From an uncultured Raoultella sp. (GTDB taxonomy: Bacteria > Pseudomonadota > Gammaproteobacteria > Enterobacterales > Enterobacteriaceae), in NCBI GenBank assembly GCA_900759445.1, contig CAAEVH010000013.1:1-30143 (forward strand): 30,143 bases of DNA. The letters are read 5' to 3'. Position numbers and translations under genes: made by a program. Below the pieces are notes generated by a model. That model saw nothing but the letters and a program-made list of their open reading frames with translations. It was not told the origin of the DNA and ran no database searches. Shown here one piece after another: positions 9,479-18,159 of this stretch (positions are counted from its first letter, which is position 1; every line of letters starts with the position of its first letter).

Positions 9479-10605
9479 AGCGTTACCTGATTATTTTTAA
9501 GTGCGGACAAAATACGGCGACATGCCTGACCATCGCCATAGGGATTATGCGCCCGGCTCATTGCCTGATACGCGGCATCATCCTGCAGCAGATGCGTGAC
9601 TTCAGCGACGATACGCTGGCTGTCGGTCCCGACCAGACGCACGGTACCTGCGGCAATCGCCTCCGGGCGTTCCGTCATTTCACGCATCACCAGTACCGGC
9701 TTCCCTAACGATGGCGCCTCCTCCTGAATACCGCCGGAATCGGTGAGGATCAGCCATGCGCGATCCATCAACCAGACAAACGGCAGATAATCCTGCGGTT
9801 CAATTAACATCACGTTATCGATATGACCGAGAATACGGTTCACCGGCTCGCTGACGTTCGGGTTCAGGTGCACCGGATACACAATCTGAACATCGGGATT
9901 GCTGGCAGCGATTTCTGCCAGCGCGTGGCAAATTTGCTCAAACCCGCGGCCAAAGCTTTCCCGGCGGTGGCCGGTGACCAGAATCATCTTCTTGCCGTTC
10001 GCCAGGAAAGGATAGCGCTGCATCAGTGCGCTACGCAGAGCCTCATCGCCCAGCACCCGATCGCGAACCCAGAACAATGCATCAATGACCGTGTTGCCGG
10101 TGACCGTGATATGGTCATCGGTGATATTTTCGCGCAGCAGATTTTGCCGCGAGGTCTCTGTCGGGGCAAAGTGGTACGTTGCCAGATGCCCGGTCAGCGT
10201 ACGGTTCCCTTCTTCCGGCCACGGCGAGCTCAGATCGCCGGTCCGCAGTCCCGCCTCAACGTGCCCCACCGGGATTCGCTGGTAGAAAGCGGCCAGGCTC
10301 GCGGCCATCGTCGTCGTGGTATCGCCATGCACCAGCACGACGTCCGGCTTAAATGACTCCAGGACCGGTTTCAGCCCCTCGAGGATACGACAGGTGATTT
10401 CCGTCAGGCCCTGACCTGGCTGCATAATATTGAGGTCGTAATCCGGCACAATAGAAAAAAGTTTCAACACCTGGTCGAGCATCTCCCGATGCTGGGCGGT
10501 TACGCACACTTTCGCCTCAAAGTGAGGATCTTTTGCCAGCGCATGAACCAGAGGCGCCATTTTGATGGCTTCGGGTCTGGTGCCAAATACCGTTAGTACT
10601 TTCAC
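9475..10605 (-). CDS. wecB: UDP-N-acetylglucosamine 2-epimerase (non-hydrolysing) WecB
   Basis: A 376-residue cytoplasmic epimerase that interconverts UDP-GlcNAc and UDP-ManNAc, the first step toward UDP-ManNAcA. The N-terminal motif GTRPEAIK is at residues 8-15. Catalytic-site residues known in this family are present: D95 (HGDTTTT), E117 ([10 protein letters not shown]), E131 (WPEEGNR) and H213 (GHRRESFG). The start codon is GTG at 10603-10605, with an AGAGA purine stretch upstream; an overlapping ATG is out of frame. The length equals E. coli WecB. A 56-base gap with a perfect hairpin separates it from wzzE. Confidence 0.97.
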   Translation of the reverse strand: MKVLTVFGTRPEAIKMAPLVHALAKDPHFEAKVCVTAQHREMLDQVLKLFSIVPDYDLNIMQPGQGLTEITCRILEGLKPVLESFKPDVVLVHGDTTTTMAASLAAFYQRIPVGHVEAGLRTGDLSSPWPEEGNRTLTGHLATYHFAPTETSRQNLLRENITDDHITVTGNTVIDALFWVRDRVLGDEALRSALMQRYPFLANGKKMILVTGHRRESFGRGFEQICHALAEIAASNPDVQIVYPVHLNPNVSEPVNRILGHIDNVMLIEPQDYLPFVWLMDRAWLILTDSGGIQEEAPSLGKPVLVMREMTERPEAIAAGTVRLVGTDSQRIVAEVTHLLQDDAAYQAMSRAHNPYGDGQACRRILSALKNNQVTL

Positions 10606-10624
10606 ATCGATTCTCTTCGATTAG

Positions 10625-10652
10625 GTGATGAAGTTGATTAATGCTTCATCAC
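10625..10652 (-). other. Intercistronic hairpin between wzzE and wecB
   Basis: A perfect 9-bp inverted repeat, GTGATGAAG (10625-10633) and CTTCATCAC (10644-10652), has a 10-base AT-rich loop. There is no T-run, so it is not a standard terminator. It fills about half of the 56-base wzzE-wecB gap, one of the few non-overlapping junctions of the operon, and ends about 20 bases upstream of the wecB GTG. It may tune mRNA stability or WecB translation (inference). Confidence 0.6.
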
Positions 10653-10661
10653 AGGCCGCAT

Positions 10662-11708
10662 TCACTGGACTCTGCGTCGCGATAATGCAACGCCTGCGCC
10701 GATGAGCGCGCCCACGATACCCCACATCACCATCAGAAATACGCGCCGCGGGCTATCGCGTTTTACCGGTTCTTCCGGCGTACGCAAATACCGGTAAGTC
10801 TGAAAACGCGGATCTAATGTCGGTCCGACGTTGAGCGTATTCAGCATGGCACGGCTTTGGTCATAGTCGAGATCGTATTCCGGCCCCACCGCTTGCAAAT
10901 TTTCCAGCCGCGCCTGCAGCATTGGCCTGCCGAGCAAGAACAGCTCTGAATCCGGCAGCTGATCGGCCGGGATGTCCGTTTCACTGCGGGAGATGTTGTG
11001 CTGCTGCGCCACTTTCAACGCCTCTTCCACGCTGTGGGTACGGCGGTTGAAAATTTCGCGCGCCACCTCTTCCTGGCGCTTCACCTGCGCTTTCATCTGC
11101 ACGGTGCGGGCCGCCCAGGCGCCTTTCAGCTCGTCATTTAGGTGCCCTGCCGCACGCTGGCTGGCGAAGGCCACGTACTGGCGCAGCAGATTATTGGCAT
11201 CCGCCGCGGTTTCTGCCGTCAGCTTCACGCTGTCATTAACATTTTTTAGCGGGTCGCCGGGCATGAACTGAATATTGTTAATCAGATCGTCCAGCAGCGC
11301 AGCGTCCGCGCGGGCATTGCCCGACTGGCGCTGTTTGTAATAGTCAGTTTGCAACCAAAAATCGCGGCGGGTATCCCAGGACCCCTGCTGCATGATGAAC
11401 TCTTTGTAGGCTTGATCCATCGCCGACGGCTGGTCGACCGGAACCAGATTGGCTTTAATATCCAGATTGCGTAAGAACTGCTGTTGAGAATAGTAACCGC
11501 CCAGCATATTCACGGTTGGCCGATCGGTTATCGCCGTTGCGCTCCACTCCTGGCGAGCAAAGAAGGCGTAAACCAGAACGATCAGCGCAAATAGCACGGC
11601 CATGCCGGCGATCCAGATTTTTCCTGCCCATAAGGCGCGAAACAGCCCGCGAATATCCAGCTCATTCTCAACGTTCACTGCTTGTGCTCCCGGTAATGGT
11701 TGAGTCAT
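10662..11708 (-). CDS. wzzE: ECA chain-length regulator WzzE
   Basis: A 348-residue polysaccharide co-polymerase (PCP-1, Wzz family) that sets the modal length of ECA chains together with WzyE. A transmembrane helix lies near residues 31-51 and a second near 322-342. Between them is a large periplasmic alpha-helical domain. The proline-rich segment before the second helix (LDPRFQTYRYLRTPEEPVKRDSPRR) is split in description here: it begins LDPRFQTYRYL and ends EEPVKRDSPRR. The frame opens with GTG-ATG; the ATG at 11708 has GGGGA at better spacing and gives the E. coli length of 348. It lies 13 nt after wecA. Confidence 0.95.
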   Translation of the reverse strand: MTQPLPGAQAVNVENELDIRGLFRALWAGKIWIAGMAVLFALIVLVYAFFARQEWSATAITDRPTVNMLGGYYSQQQFLRNLDIKANLVPVDQPSAMDQAYKEFIMQQGSWDTRRDFWLQTDYYKQRQSGNARADAALLDDLINNIQFMPGDPLKNVNDSVKLTAETAADANNLLRQYVAFASQRAAGHLNDELKGAWAARTVQMKAQVKRQEEVAREIFNRRTHSVEEALKVAQQHNISRSETDIPADQLPDSELFLLGRPMLQARLENLQAVGPEYDLDYDQSRAMLNTLNVGPTLDPRFQTYRYLRTPEEPVKRDSPRRVFLMVMWGIVGALIGAGVALSRRRVQ

Positions 11709-11721
11709 CACGTCCCCAGTT

Positions 11722-12825
11722 CTACTTGGTTAATTTTGGATTATTGCCGCTGTGTCGCCGTATTCTACGTCTGATGCGCTTAACCAGTCGCGCCACTTTC
11801 CATGCGCGTTTAATGCAGTAGCCATAAAGGAAAAAGGCCAACAAAAAGAGAATTAACATCACCCATTCAGGAACGATACGGGTATATTCCGCCACCACGC
11901 CCACCAGCGCCAGTAGCGCGGCCGCCAGGGTGATCAGGACAAACGCCTGTCGGGAAGTAAACCCGGCACGCATGATCAAATGATGAATATGCTGGCGATC
12001 CGGAGAGAACGGACTCATACCTTTACGCAGGCGGCGATACATAATCGCCACCATATCCATCAACGGAATCGCAATAATCCACAGGGCGGTCACCGGGCTA
12101 ATGGGATGCGTTTTGCCCTGGGTCGTTTCCAGCAGAATCCAGATGATGGTGAAGCCAATCATGGTACTGCCGGCATCACCCATAAAAACTTTATAACGAC
12201 GGCCAAGCGCGCCGAGGTTAAGTAAAATATAGGGCAGAATGGCGGCTATCATCGCAAAACACCACATTGCCAGGCTGTATTGGCCGTCAAACCACAGAAT
12301 AATGCCGGTTGCCGCAAAGGAGACCGATGACAGACCGCCGAGCAGCCCGTCGATACCATCCACCATATTAAAGGCGTTAATCGCGGCCCAGACGGCGAAA
12401 AGGGTGAGGAAGAAGCCAAAGGGGCCGAGGACCAGCTCCCACGAACCAAAAATATAGCCCAGACTACTCAGGTGCAGATTTCCTGCCGTCATCATGACAA
12501 CGGCAATGGCGGCCTGAATCACCGCGCGAATTTTTACACTGATATCAAACCGATCATCCAGCGCACCGACCAGCACAAGGATGCCGGCGCAGGCCAGATA
12601 TAAGGATGAATGGGGAATGTAATAATCAGCGATGGCAAAAGTAAAACAAATGCCAGCATAAACTGAGATGCCACCCACTAACGGAACCAAACCCTGGTGC
12701 CGTTTTCGATAGTTAGGTTTATCCACTAACCCGACTTTTTTTGCTGCTTTTCGGGCAACAAATATAAAAAGGGTAGTGAATAAGAAAATACTGATTAATT
12801 CAGTAATAGCAGTGAGTAAATTCAC
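11722..12825 (-). CDS. wecA: UDP-GlcNAc:undecaprenyl-phosphate GlcNAc-1-phosphate transferase WecA (Rfe)
   Basis: A 367-residue polytopic membrane enzyme of the PNPT family. It transfers GlcNAc-1-P from UDP-GlcNAc to undecaprenyl phosphate, initiating ECA and, in many strains, O-antigen synthesis. Known functional residues are present: D90-D91 in GALDDRFD, D156 and D159 in NMVDGIDG, and the HIHH motif at 279-282. About 11 hydrophobic segments are seen. The long frame starts 18 codons earlier, but the GTG at 12823-12825 gives 367 aa and the E. coli-like start (M)NLLT; E. coli wecA also uses GTG. The ribosome site is weak, so the start is probable rather than certain. It is the first gene of the ECA operon. 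Confidence 0.95.
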   Translation of the reverse strand: MNLLTAITELISIFLFTTLFIFVARKAAKKVGLVDKPNYRKRHQGLVPLVGGISVYAGICFTFAIADYYIPHSSLYLACAGILVLVGALDDRFDISVKIRAVIQAAIAVVMMTAGNLHLSSLGYIFGSWELVLGPFGFFLTLFAVWAAINAFNMVDGIDGLLGGLSSVSFAATGIILWFDGQYSLAMWCFAMIAAILPYILLNLGALGRRYKVFMGDAGSTMIGFTIIWILLETTQGKTHPISPVTALWIIAIPLMDMVAIMYRRLRKGMSPFSPDRQHIHHLIMRAGFTSRQAFVLITLAAALLALVGVVAEYTRIVPEWVMLILFLLAFFLYGYCIKRAWKVARLVKRIRRRIRRHSGNNPKLTK

Positions 12826-13015
12826 AACACATGTGCTCTCAGCATGGTTAATCCGGGAAGTATAACGACGATGTCTCAACTCCTGAAGGGGTAAAGCAGA
12901 ACATTACAAATTTATTGTATAGATTTTAGTCTGTTAAAATCATCTCTGCCTGGAGTGGCGCGCTAATCATACGATAATCCCTGCTTCCTTTTCCCTTCCT
13001 GGATCATACAAACCC
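12826..13015 (-). promoter_or_regulatory. wecA (ECA operon) upstream region
   Basis: About 190 bases lie between the rho terminator and the wecA GTG on the minus strand. Because rho transcription should stop at 13016-13048, the ECA operon promoter is expected here. An AT-rich tract with TATACAAT and a later TATACT hexamer are -10 candidates, but neither has a strong -35 box at 16-18 bases, so no exact promoter is assigned. No JUMPstart/ops element and no ORF are seen. Confidence 0.4.
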
Positions 13016-13048
13016 AAAAAACAAAACGCCACGCGATTGCGTGGCGTT
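13016..13048 (-). terminator. Intrinsic terminator of rho
   Basis: Just after the rho stop codon on the minus strand, a perfect 10-bp stem AACGCCACGC / GCGTGGCGTT with tetraloop AATC is followed by TTTTGTTTTTT overlapping the stem end. On the plus strand the same stem is followed by TTTTTGGGC and another T-run, so it may work in both directions. Confidence 0.9.
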
Positions 13049-13065
13049 TTTGGGCTTTTTTTAAC

Positions 13066-14325
13066 TTACGAGCGCTTCATCATATCGAAGAAGTCATCGT
13101 TCGTTTTGGTCATTGCCAGTTTGTTGATGAGGAACTCCATCGCGTCAATCTCACCCATCGGATGGATGATTTTACGCAGGATCCACATCTTCTGCAGCTC
13201 TTCCTGGGTGGTAAGCAGCTCTTCTTTACGGGTACCGGAACGGTTGTAGTCGATAGCCGGGAAGACGCGTTTTTCAGCGATCTTACGCGAGAGATGCAGC
13301 TCCATGTTACCGGTGCCTTTAAACTCTTCGTAGATAACCTCATCCATTTTGGAGCCGGTATCAATCAGCGCGGTGGCGATGATAGTCAGGCTACCGCCCT
13401 CTTCCACGTTACGTGCTGCACCGAAGAAACGCTTCGGACGATGCAGGGCGTTGGCATCCACACCACCGGTCAACACTTTACCGGAAGCCGGAACAACGGT
13501 GTTGTAGGCACGCGCCAGACGAGTAATGGAGTCGAGCAGAATGATAACGTCTTTCTTGTGCTCAACCAGGCGTTTCGCCTTCTCGATAACCATCTCGGCA
13601 ACCTGAACGTGGCGAGAAGCCGGTTCGTCAAAGGTGGAAGCAACCACTTCACCTTTAACCAGACGCTGCATCTCGGTCACTTCTTCCGGACGTTCGTCGA
13701 TCAGCAGCACCATCAGCACGCAGTCAGGATGGTTGTAGGCGATGCTCTGCGCGATATTCTGCAGCAGCATGGTTTTACCCGCTTTCGGCGGCGCCACAAT
13801 CAGACCACGCTGACCGCGACCAATTGGCGAAGCCAGATCCAGCACACGTGCGGTTAAGTCTTCGGTTGAACCGTTACCACGTTCCATACGCAGACGTGAG
13901 TTCGCATGCAGCGGCGTCAAGTTCTCGAACAGGATCTTATTACGCGCGTTTTCCGGCTTGTCGTAGTTAACTTCGTTAACTTTCAACAGCGCAAAGTAAC
14001 GCTCACCCTCTTTAGGAGGACGAATCTTACCGGAAATGGTGTCACCAGTGCGGAGGTTGAAACGGCGGATTTGGCTTGGGGATACGTAGATGTCATCGGG
14101 ACCGGCGAGGTAGGAGCTGTCTGCAGAGCGGAGGAAACCAAATCCATCCTGCAGTATCTCCAGTACGCCATCGCCAAAGATATCTTCGCCACTCTTCGAA
14201 TGCTGCTTGAGGATGGCAAAAATAATATCCTGCTTACGCATACGGGCCAGGTTTTCCAGCCCCATATTTTCGCCGAGAGTAATCAGCTCAGAAACCGGCG
14301 TATTCTTTAATTCGGTAAGATTCAT
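13066..14325 (-). CDS. rho: Transcription termination factor Rho
   Basis: A 419-residue hexameric RNA-dependent ATPase/helicase that terminates transcription at rut sites. The N-terminal domain starts [20 protein letters not shown]. The RNA-binding cold-shock-like fold contains the RNP1-like DGFGFLR at 60-66. Walker [13 protein letters not shown] is at 174-185 (K181, K184), and [10 protein letters not shown] follows at about 207-216. The Q-loop and R-loop regions are intact, and the C-terminus is [10 protein letters not shown]. The frame extends 24 codons upstream, but the ATG at 14325 gives the E. coli length and sequence start. It is preceded by the rhoL leader ORF and a long 5' leader, consistent with Rho autoregulation by attenuation known in E. 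coli. Confidence 0.99.
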   Translation of the reverse strand: MNLTELKNTPVSELITLGENMGLENLARMRKQDIIFAILKQHSKSGEDIFGDGVLEILQDGFGFLRSADSSYLAGPDDIYVSPSQIRRFNLRTGDTISGKIRPPKEGERYFALLKVNEVNYDKPENARNKILFENLTPLHANSRLRMERGNGSTEDLTARVLDLASPIGRGQRGLIVAPPKAGKTMLLQNIAQSIAYNHPDCVLMVLLIDERPEEVTEMQRLVKGEVVASTFDEPASRHVQVAEMVIEKAKRLVEHKKDVIILLDSITRLARAYNTVVPASGKVLTGGVDANALHRPKRFFGAARNVEEGGSLTIIATALIDTGSKMDEVIYEEFKGTGNMELHLSRKIAEKRVFPAIDYNRSGTRKEELLTTQEELQKMWILRKIIHPMGEIDAMEFLINKLAMTKTNDDFFDMMKRS

Positions 14326-14412
14326 AATGGTGTGGGTTCTTAAACTCGGGGTAGAACTCGAACTTAATGTTGTGAATGGTATGGCAGGAACATCCATGCC
14401 TGTTAACGGCCT

Positions 14413-14514
14413 TCATCTCGTGCCTGTACGTTGCCTGGTCACAGGAAAGAACGCAGAGCTGGAACGACAAAACGGAATGAGTGAAAAGCCCGGAATTTGT
14501 AGCCTCTCGCGCAT
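14413..14514 (-). CDS. rhoL: rho operon leader peptide RhoL
   Basis: A 33-codon ORF in the rho leader on the minus strand, ATG at 14512-14514 and TGA at 14413-14415, ending 87 bases before rho. It starts MRERLQIPG and includes the C-terminal segment SSAFFPVTRQR. E. coli RhoL is also 33 residues and carries SSAYSPVTRQR at the same position, whereas the N-terminal part differs. Equal length, matching position and the conserved PVTRQR block support the assignment. No strong ribosome-binding site is visible. In E. coli this leader region takes part in Rho-dependent autogenous attenuation; whether the peptide itself matters is unknown. Confidence 0.8.
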   Translation of the reverse strand: MRERLQIPGFSLIPFCRSSSAFFPVTRQRTGTR

Positions 14515-14601
14515 TTTCTGCGGGACGCTTCGGGTAAAACAAGATTCAAACAATAAGGTATGTTTAAAACGAAGTCTGAAGTTAACTTAGCACGACTCTA
14601 G

Positions 14602-14645
14602 CCGGGCGTCCAGAGTTCCGCTAAAAATAGGAACCCGGACGCCGG
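14602..14645 (-). other. Long imperfect hairpin after trxA
   Basis: Beginning 13 bases after the trxA stop, the minus strand reads CCGGCGTCC-GG-GTTCC, then a TATTTTTAGC loop, then GGAAC-TCT-GGACGCCCGG. This is a stem of about 14 pairs with small bulges. No T-run follows. It may stabilise the trxA 3' end or act as a weak terminator; the rho promoter(s) should lie between here and rhoL. Confidence 0.6.
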
Positions 14646-14658
14646 AATGGCAAACCGC

Positions 14659-14988
14659 TTACGCCAGGTTGGCGTCGAGGAAATCTTTCAGTTGGCCTTT
14701 AGACAGGGCGCCAACCTTCGTTGCCGCCACTTCGCCGTTCTTAAACAGCAGCAGAGTCGGGATGCCGCGAATGCCGTATTTCGGCGCAGTACCCGGGTTC
14801 TGATCGATGTTCAGTTTAGCTACGGTCAGTTTGCCCTGATACTCTTCAGCGATCTCATCCAGAATCGGGGCGATCATTTTGCACGGACCGCACCACTCTG
14901 CCCAGAAATCGACGAGGGTTAGCCCGTCAGCCTTGAGTACGTCCGTGTCAAAACTGTCGTCAGTCAGGTGAATAATTTTATCGCTCAT
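14659..14988 (-). CDS. trxA: Thioredoxin 1 (TrxA)
   Basis: A 109-residue cytoplasmic thioredoxin, the general disulfide reductase (ribonucleotide reductase, PAPS and methionine sulfoxide reductases) and, in E. coli, the T7 DNA polymerase processivity factor. The active site WCGPCK lies at residues 32-37, with redox cysteines C33 and C36 (C32 and C35 without the initiator Met). The buried aspartate in [10 protein letters not shown] and the cis-proline loop RGIPTLLLF are present. The frame can begin at a GTG four codons earlier, but that GTG is part of the ribosome-binding site GTGGAG; the ATG at 14988 gives the canonical start [10 protein letters not shown]. It is divergent from rhlB. Confidence 0.99.
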   Translation of the reverse strand: MSDKIIHLTDDSFDTDVLKADGLTLVDFWAEWCGPCKMIAPILDEIAEEYQGKLTVAKLNIDQNPGTAPKYGIRGIPTLLLFKNGEVAATKVGALSKGQLKDFLDANLA

Positions 14989-15330
14989 ATTTAACTCCAC
15001 AGGAATAAGCCTGGTGTGTTGGTGTCGCAGACATCAACGACGTGCCGATGCTACGTTATACACGTTATTGTTCAGGATGCTTCTATTACTGGCAACTGCG
15101 CGATCCGATCCCTCATGGACGTCGTCTTGCAGGAGCCAAAGCAAACCGCCTTCAAACCGTTCCCGGTAGATTAATTCTCCTCGACTCGCTGAGTAGTCTA
15201 AGCTTTCGAGGATTCATCAGGTTGCCGTAGATGCACCTTAAGTCATTTCGCGTATAGCCAACGAAAGGTTGACGTTATTTCAACGGATACGCTTTCTTAA
15301 TGCAATAGTTAGCTGATATTCTACCACACT
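14989..15330. promoter_or_regulatory. Divergent trxA/rhlB intergenic region (342 bases)
   Basis: This must hold the promoters of trxA (minus) and rhlB (plus). A TTGACG hexamer at 15269-15274 (plus) is a possible -35 element for rhlB, but no good -10 follows at 16-18 bases. A near-perfect inverted repeat (GTTGGTGTC 15018-15026 and GACATCAAC 15030-15038) lies in the trxA leader. No additional ORF with family resemblance is seen. rhlB itself lacks a strong Shine-Dalgarno sequence. Confidence 0.5.
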
Positions 15331-16596
15331 ATGAGCAAAACACATTTAACAGAACAGAAGTTTTCCGACTTCGCCCTGCACCCGGCAGTGATTGAAGCCC
15401 TTGAAAAGAAAGGGTTTCATAATTGTACGCCCATTCAGGCACTCGCTCTTCCGCTAACGCTGGAAGGTCGTGATGTCGCCGGGCAGGCGCAAACCGGTAC
15501 CGGAAAAACGATGGCGTTCCTGACGTCAACGTTTCATTACCTTCTCTCTCACCCGGCCAGCGCTGACCGCCAGGTAAACCAACCGCGTGCGCTGATCATG
15601 GCTCCTACGCGTGAGCTGGCGGTACAAATTCACGCTGACGCAGAACCGCTGGCTGCAGCCACTGGCCTGAAGCTGGGTCTGGCGTACGGCGGCGATGGCT
15701 ACGATAAGCAGCTGAAAGTGCTGGAAAGCGGCGTCGATATTCTGATCGGTACCACCGGTCGTCTTATTGATTACGCCAAACAAAATCATATTAACCTTGG
15801 TGCGATTCAGGTCGTCGTGCTGGATGAAGCCGATCGCATGTACGATCTCGGCTTTATTAAAGATATCCGCTGGCTGTTCCGTCGTATGCCGCCGACCAAT
15901 CAGCGTCTGAACATGCTGTTCTCCGCAACGCTTTCTTACCGTGTCCGCGAACTGGCGTTTGAACAAATGAACAACGCCGAATATGTTGAAGTCGAGCCGG
16001 AACAGAAAACGGGTCACCGGATTAAAGAAGAGCTGTTCTATCCTTCCAACGAAGAAAAAATGCGCCTGTTGCAGACGCTGCTGGAAGAAGAGTGGCCGGA
16101 TCGCGCCATTATTTTCGCAAACACTAAACATCGTTGCGAAGATATCTGGGGCCACCTGGCAGCAGACGGTCATCGCGTCGGCTTGTTAACCGGCGACGTC
16201 GCACAGAAAAAGCGTCTGCGGATTCTTGAAGAGTTCACCCGTGGCGATATCGACATTCTGGTGGCGACTGACGTTGCTGCACGTGGTCTGCATATCCCGG
16301 CCGTCACGCACGTCTTTAACTATGACCTGCCGGACGACTGTGAAGATTATGTCCACCGTATCGGCCGTACCGGTCGCGCGGGCGCCAGCGGTCACTCAAT
16401 CAGCCTGGCCTGCGAAGAGTACGCGCTGAATCTTCCGGCGATTGAGACCTACACCGGTCACTCTATTCCGGTCAGCAAGTACAACCCAGATGCACTTATG
16501 ACAGATTTGCCTAAGCCGCTGCGCCTGACGCGCCCACGCACTGGCAATGGCCCGCGTCGCAGCGGTCCGCCTCGTAACCGTCGTCGTTCAGGTTAA
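15331..16596 (+). CDS. rhlB: ATP-dependent RNA helicase RhlB (DEAD-box)
   Basis: A 421-residue DEAD-box helicase, the RNA degradosome helicase that binds RNase E and unwinds structured mRNA for PNPase. The motifs appear in order: Q-motif region FHNCTPIQ near 29-36, Walker A AQTGTGKT at 53-60, PTRELA near 92-97, DEAD at 165-168, SAT at 198-200, and [10 protein letters not shown] at 342-351. The Arg/Pro/Gly-rich basic tail (about 398-421) is typical of RhlB and contacts RNA. The length equals E. coli RhlB. It is followed 8 nt later by gppA in the same direction, so the pair is probably cotranscribed. Confidence 0.98.
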   Translation: MSKTHLTEQKFSDFALHPAVIEALEKKGFHNCTPIQALALPLTLEGRDVAGQAQTGTGKTMAFLTSTFHYLLSHPASADRQVNQPRALIMAPTRELAVQIHADAEPLAAATGLKLGLAYGGDGYDKQLKVLESGVDILIGTTGRLIDYAKQNHINLGAIQVVVLDEADRMYDLGFIKDIRWLFRRMPPTNQRLNMLFSATLSYRVRELAFEQMNNAEYVEVEPEQKTGHRIKEELFYPSNEEKMRLLQTLLEEEWPDRAIIFANTKHRCEDIWGHLAADGHRVGLLTGDVAQKKRLRILEEFTRGDIDILVATDVAARGLHIPAVTHVFNYDLPDDCEDYVHRIGRTGRAGASGHSISLACEEYALNLPAIETYTGHSIPVSKYNPDALMTDLPKPLRLTRPRTGNGPRRSGPPRNRRRSG

Positions 16597-16604
16597 ATAA
16601 ATCT

Positions 16605-18089
16605 ATGCTCAGTTCCACCTCGCTTTATGCAGCTATCGATCTTGGTTCTAATAGCTTTCATATGTTGGTTGTACGCGAGGTGGCCGGGAGCATCCAGACG
16701 CTCAGCCGCATCAAACGCAAAGTGCGTCTGGCCGCTGGTCTGAACAGCGATAACACGCTCTCCGCGGAAGCGATGGAGCGTGGATGGCAGTGTTTGCGTC
16801 TGTTTGCCGAACGCCTGCAGGATATCCCCCCCATTCAAATTCGCGTTGTGGCGACCGCCACGCTGCGCCTGGCCGTCAATGCCGACGAGTTTTTAGCGAA
16901 GGCCCGGGAAATCCTCGGCTGTCCGGTGCAGGTCATCAGCGGTGAAGAAGAAGCCCGGCTGATTTATCAAGGCGTTGCACATACGACCGGCGGCGAAGAC
17001 CGGCGCCTGGTGGTCGATATTGGCGGCGCCAGTACCGAACTGGTGACCGGCACGGGGGCACAGACTACCTCTCTGTTTAGCCTGTCGATGGGATGCGTCA
17101 CCTGGCTGGAACGCTACTTCGCCGATCGTAACCTGACAAAAGAAAACTTCGATCTCGCCGAGAATGCGGCTCGGGAAGTTCTGCGTCCGATTACTGACAT
17201 CCTGAATTACCACGGCTGGAAAGTTTGCGTCGGCGCATCCGGTACCGTTCAGGCTCTGCAGGAAATCATGATGGCGCAGGGAATGGACGAGCGTATCACC
17301 CTGGCTAAATTGCAGCAGCTCAAGCAGCGCGCGATTCAGTGCGGGCGCCTGGAAGAGCTGGAAATCGAAGGTTTAACCTTAGAACGAGCGCTGGTTTTCC
17401 CCAGCGGGCTGGCCATACTTATCGCCATTTTCAGCGAACTGAATATTCAGTGTATGACCCTCGCGGGCGGTGCGCTCCGTGAAGGCCTGGTTTACGGCAT
17501 GCTGCATCTGTCCGTCGATCAGGATATCCGTAGCCGTACGCTGCGCAATATTCAACGCCGCTTTATGATCGACACCGAGCAGGCCCAGCGCGTCACCCAA
17601 CTCGCAGCACATCTGGTGAATCAGCTGGACGATGCCTGGGAGCTGGAATCGCTCAGCCGCGAGCTGCTCGCCAGCGCCTGCGAGCTGCACGAAATTGGCC
17701 TGAGCGTCGATTTTAAACGCGCCCCGCAGCACGCCGCCTATCTGGTGAGCAACCTCGATCTCCCCGGCTTCACGCCGGCGCAGAAAAAACTGCTCGCGAC
17801 GCTACTGCTCAACCAGACCAACACCATCGACCTCTCCTCGCTCCATCAGCAAAATGCGGTGAAACCGCGGGTTGCAGAGCACTTGTGTCGGCTGCTGCGT
17901 CTGGCGATCCTGTTTGCCAGCCGCCGTCGCGACGATCTGCTGCCGGCCATTTCACTGGCCGTCGACGGCGAGAAACTGGTGCTGACGCTGCCGGAGGGAT
18001 GGCTGGAAAGTCATCCGCTGGGTCGGGAGATGGTGGAGCAGGAGTGCCAGTGGCAAAGCTATGTCCACTGGGTTCTCGAAGTGACTTAA
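16605..18089 (+). CDS. gppA: Guanosine-5'-triphosphate,3'-diphosphate pyrophosphatase GppA
   Basis: A 494-residue Ppx/GppA-family phosphohydrolase that converts pppGpp to ppGpp in the stringent response and also has exopolyphosphatase activity. The ASKHA-fold phosphate loop [14 protein letters not shown] is at about 9-22. [13 protein letters not shown] (about 115-127) carries the catalytic glutamate, and [11 protein letters not shown] (about 141-151) is the second phosphate-binding loop. The C-terminal HD-like domain (about 320-494) contains [11 protein letters not shown]. The length equals E. coli GppA. AGGTTAAAT from the rhlB end supplies the ribosome site, suggesting coupling to rhlB. It converges on rep. 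Confidence 0.97.
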   Translation: MLSSTSLYAAIDLGSNSFHMLVVREVAGSIQTLSRIKRKVRLAAGLNSDNTLSAEAMERGWQCLRLFAERLQDIPPIQIRVVATATLRLAVNADEFLAKAREILGCPVQVISGEEEARLIYQGVAHTTGGEDRRLVVDIGGASTELVTGTGAQTTSLFSLSMGCVTWLERYFADRNLTKENFDLAENAAREVLRPITDILNYHGWKVCVGASGTVQALQEIMMAQGMDERITLAKLQQLKQRAIQCGRLEELEIEGLTLERALVFPSGLAILIAIFSELNIQCMTLAGGALREGLVYGMLHLSVDQDIRSRTLRNIQRRFMIDTEQAQRVTQLAAHLVNQLDDAWELESLSRELLASACELHEIGLSVDFKRAPQHAAYLVSNLDLPGFTPAQKKLLATLLLNQTNTIDLSSLHQQNAVKPRVAEHLCRLLRLAILFASRRRDDLLPAISLAVDGEKLVLTLPEGWLESHPLGREMVEQECQWQSYVHWVLEVT

Positions 18090-18119
18090 TTCCGTCTGAT
18101 AAGCAGCGGGGTCAGTAAC

Positions 18120-18148
18120 ATCTCCCCCGGTGTGTGCCACCGGGAGAT
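18120..18148. other. Hairpin between convergent gppA and rep
   Basis: ATCTCCC-C-CGGTG and CACCGGGAGAT form a strong stem of about 11 bp with one bulged base and a short loop, in the 70-base gap between the two convergent stop codons. No T-run follows on either strand. Its position suggests a transcript-end structure for one or both genes. Confidence 0.5.
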
Positions 18149-18159
18149 ACGCGGTCGTC

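Noticed and set aside
14288..14542. 84-codon minus-strand frame in the rho leader
   Set aside because: Overlaps both rhoL and the rho start in another frame; rhoL has the conserved PVTRQR segment and correct length, this frame has no match.
15269..15300. TTGACG hexamer as a definite rhlB promoter
   Set aside because: No acceptable -10 hexamer at 16-18 bases; kept only as a note in the intergenic entry.
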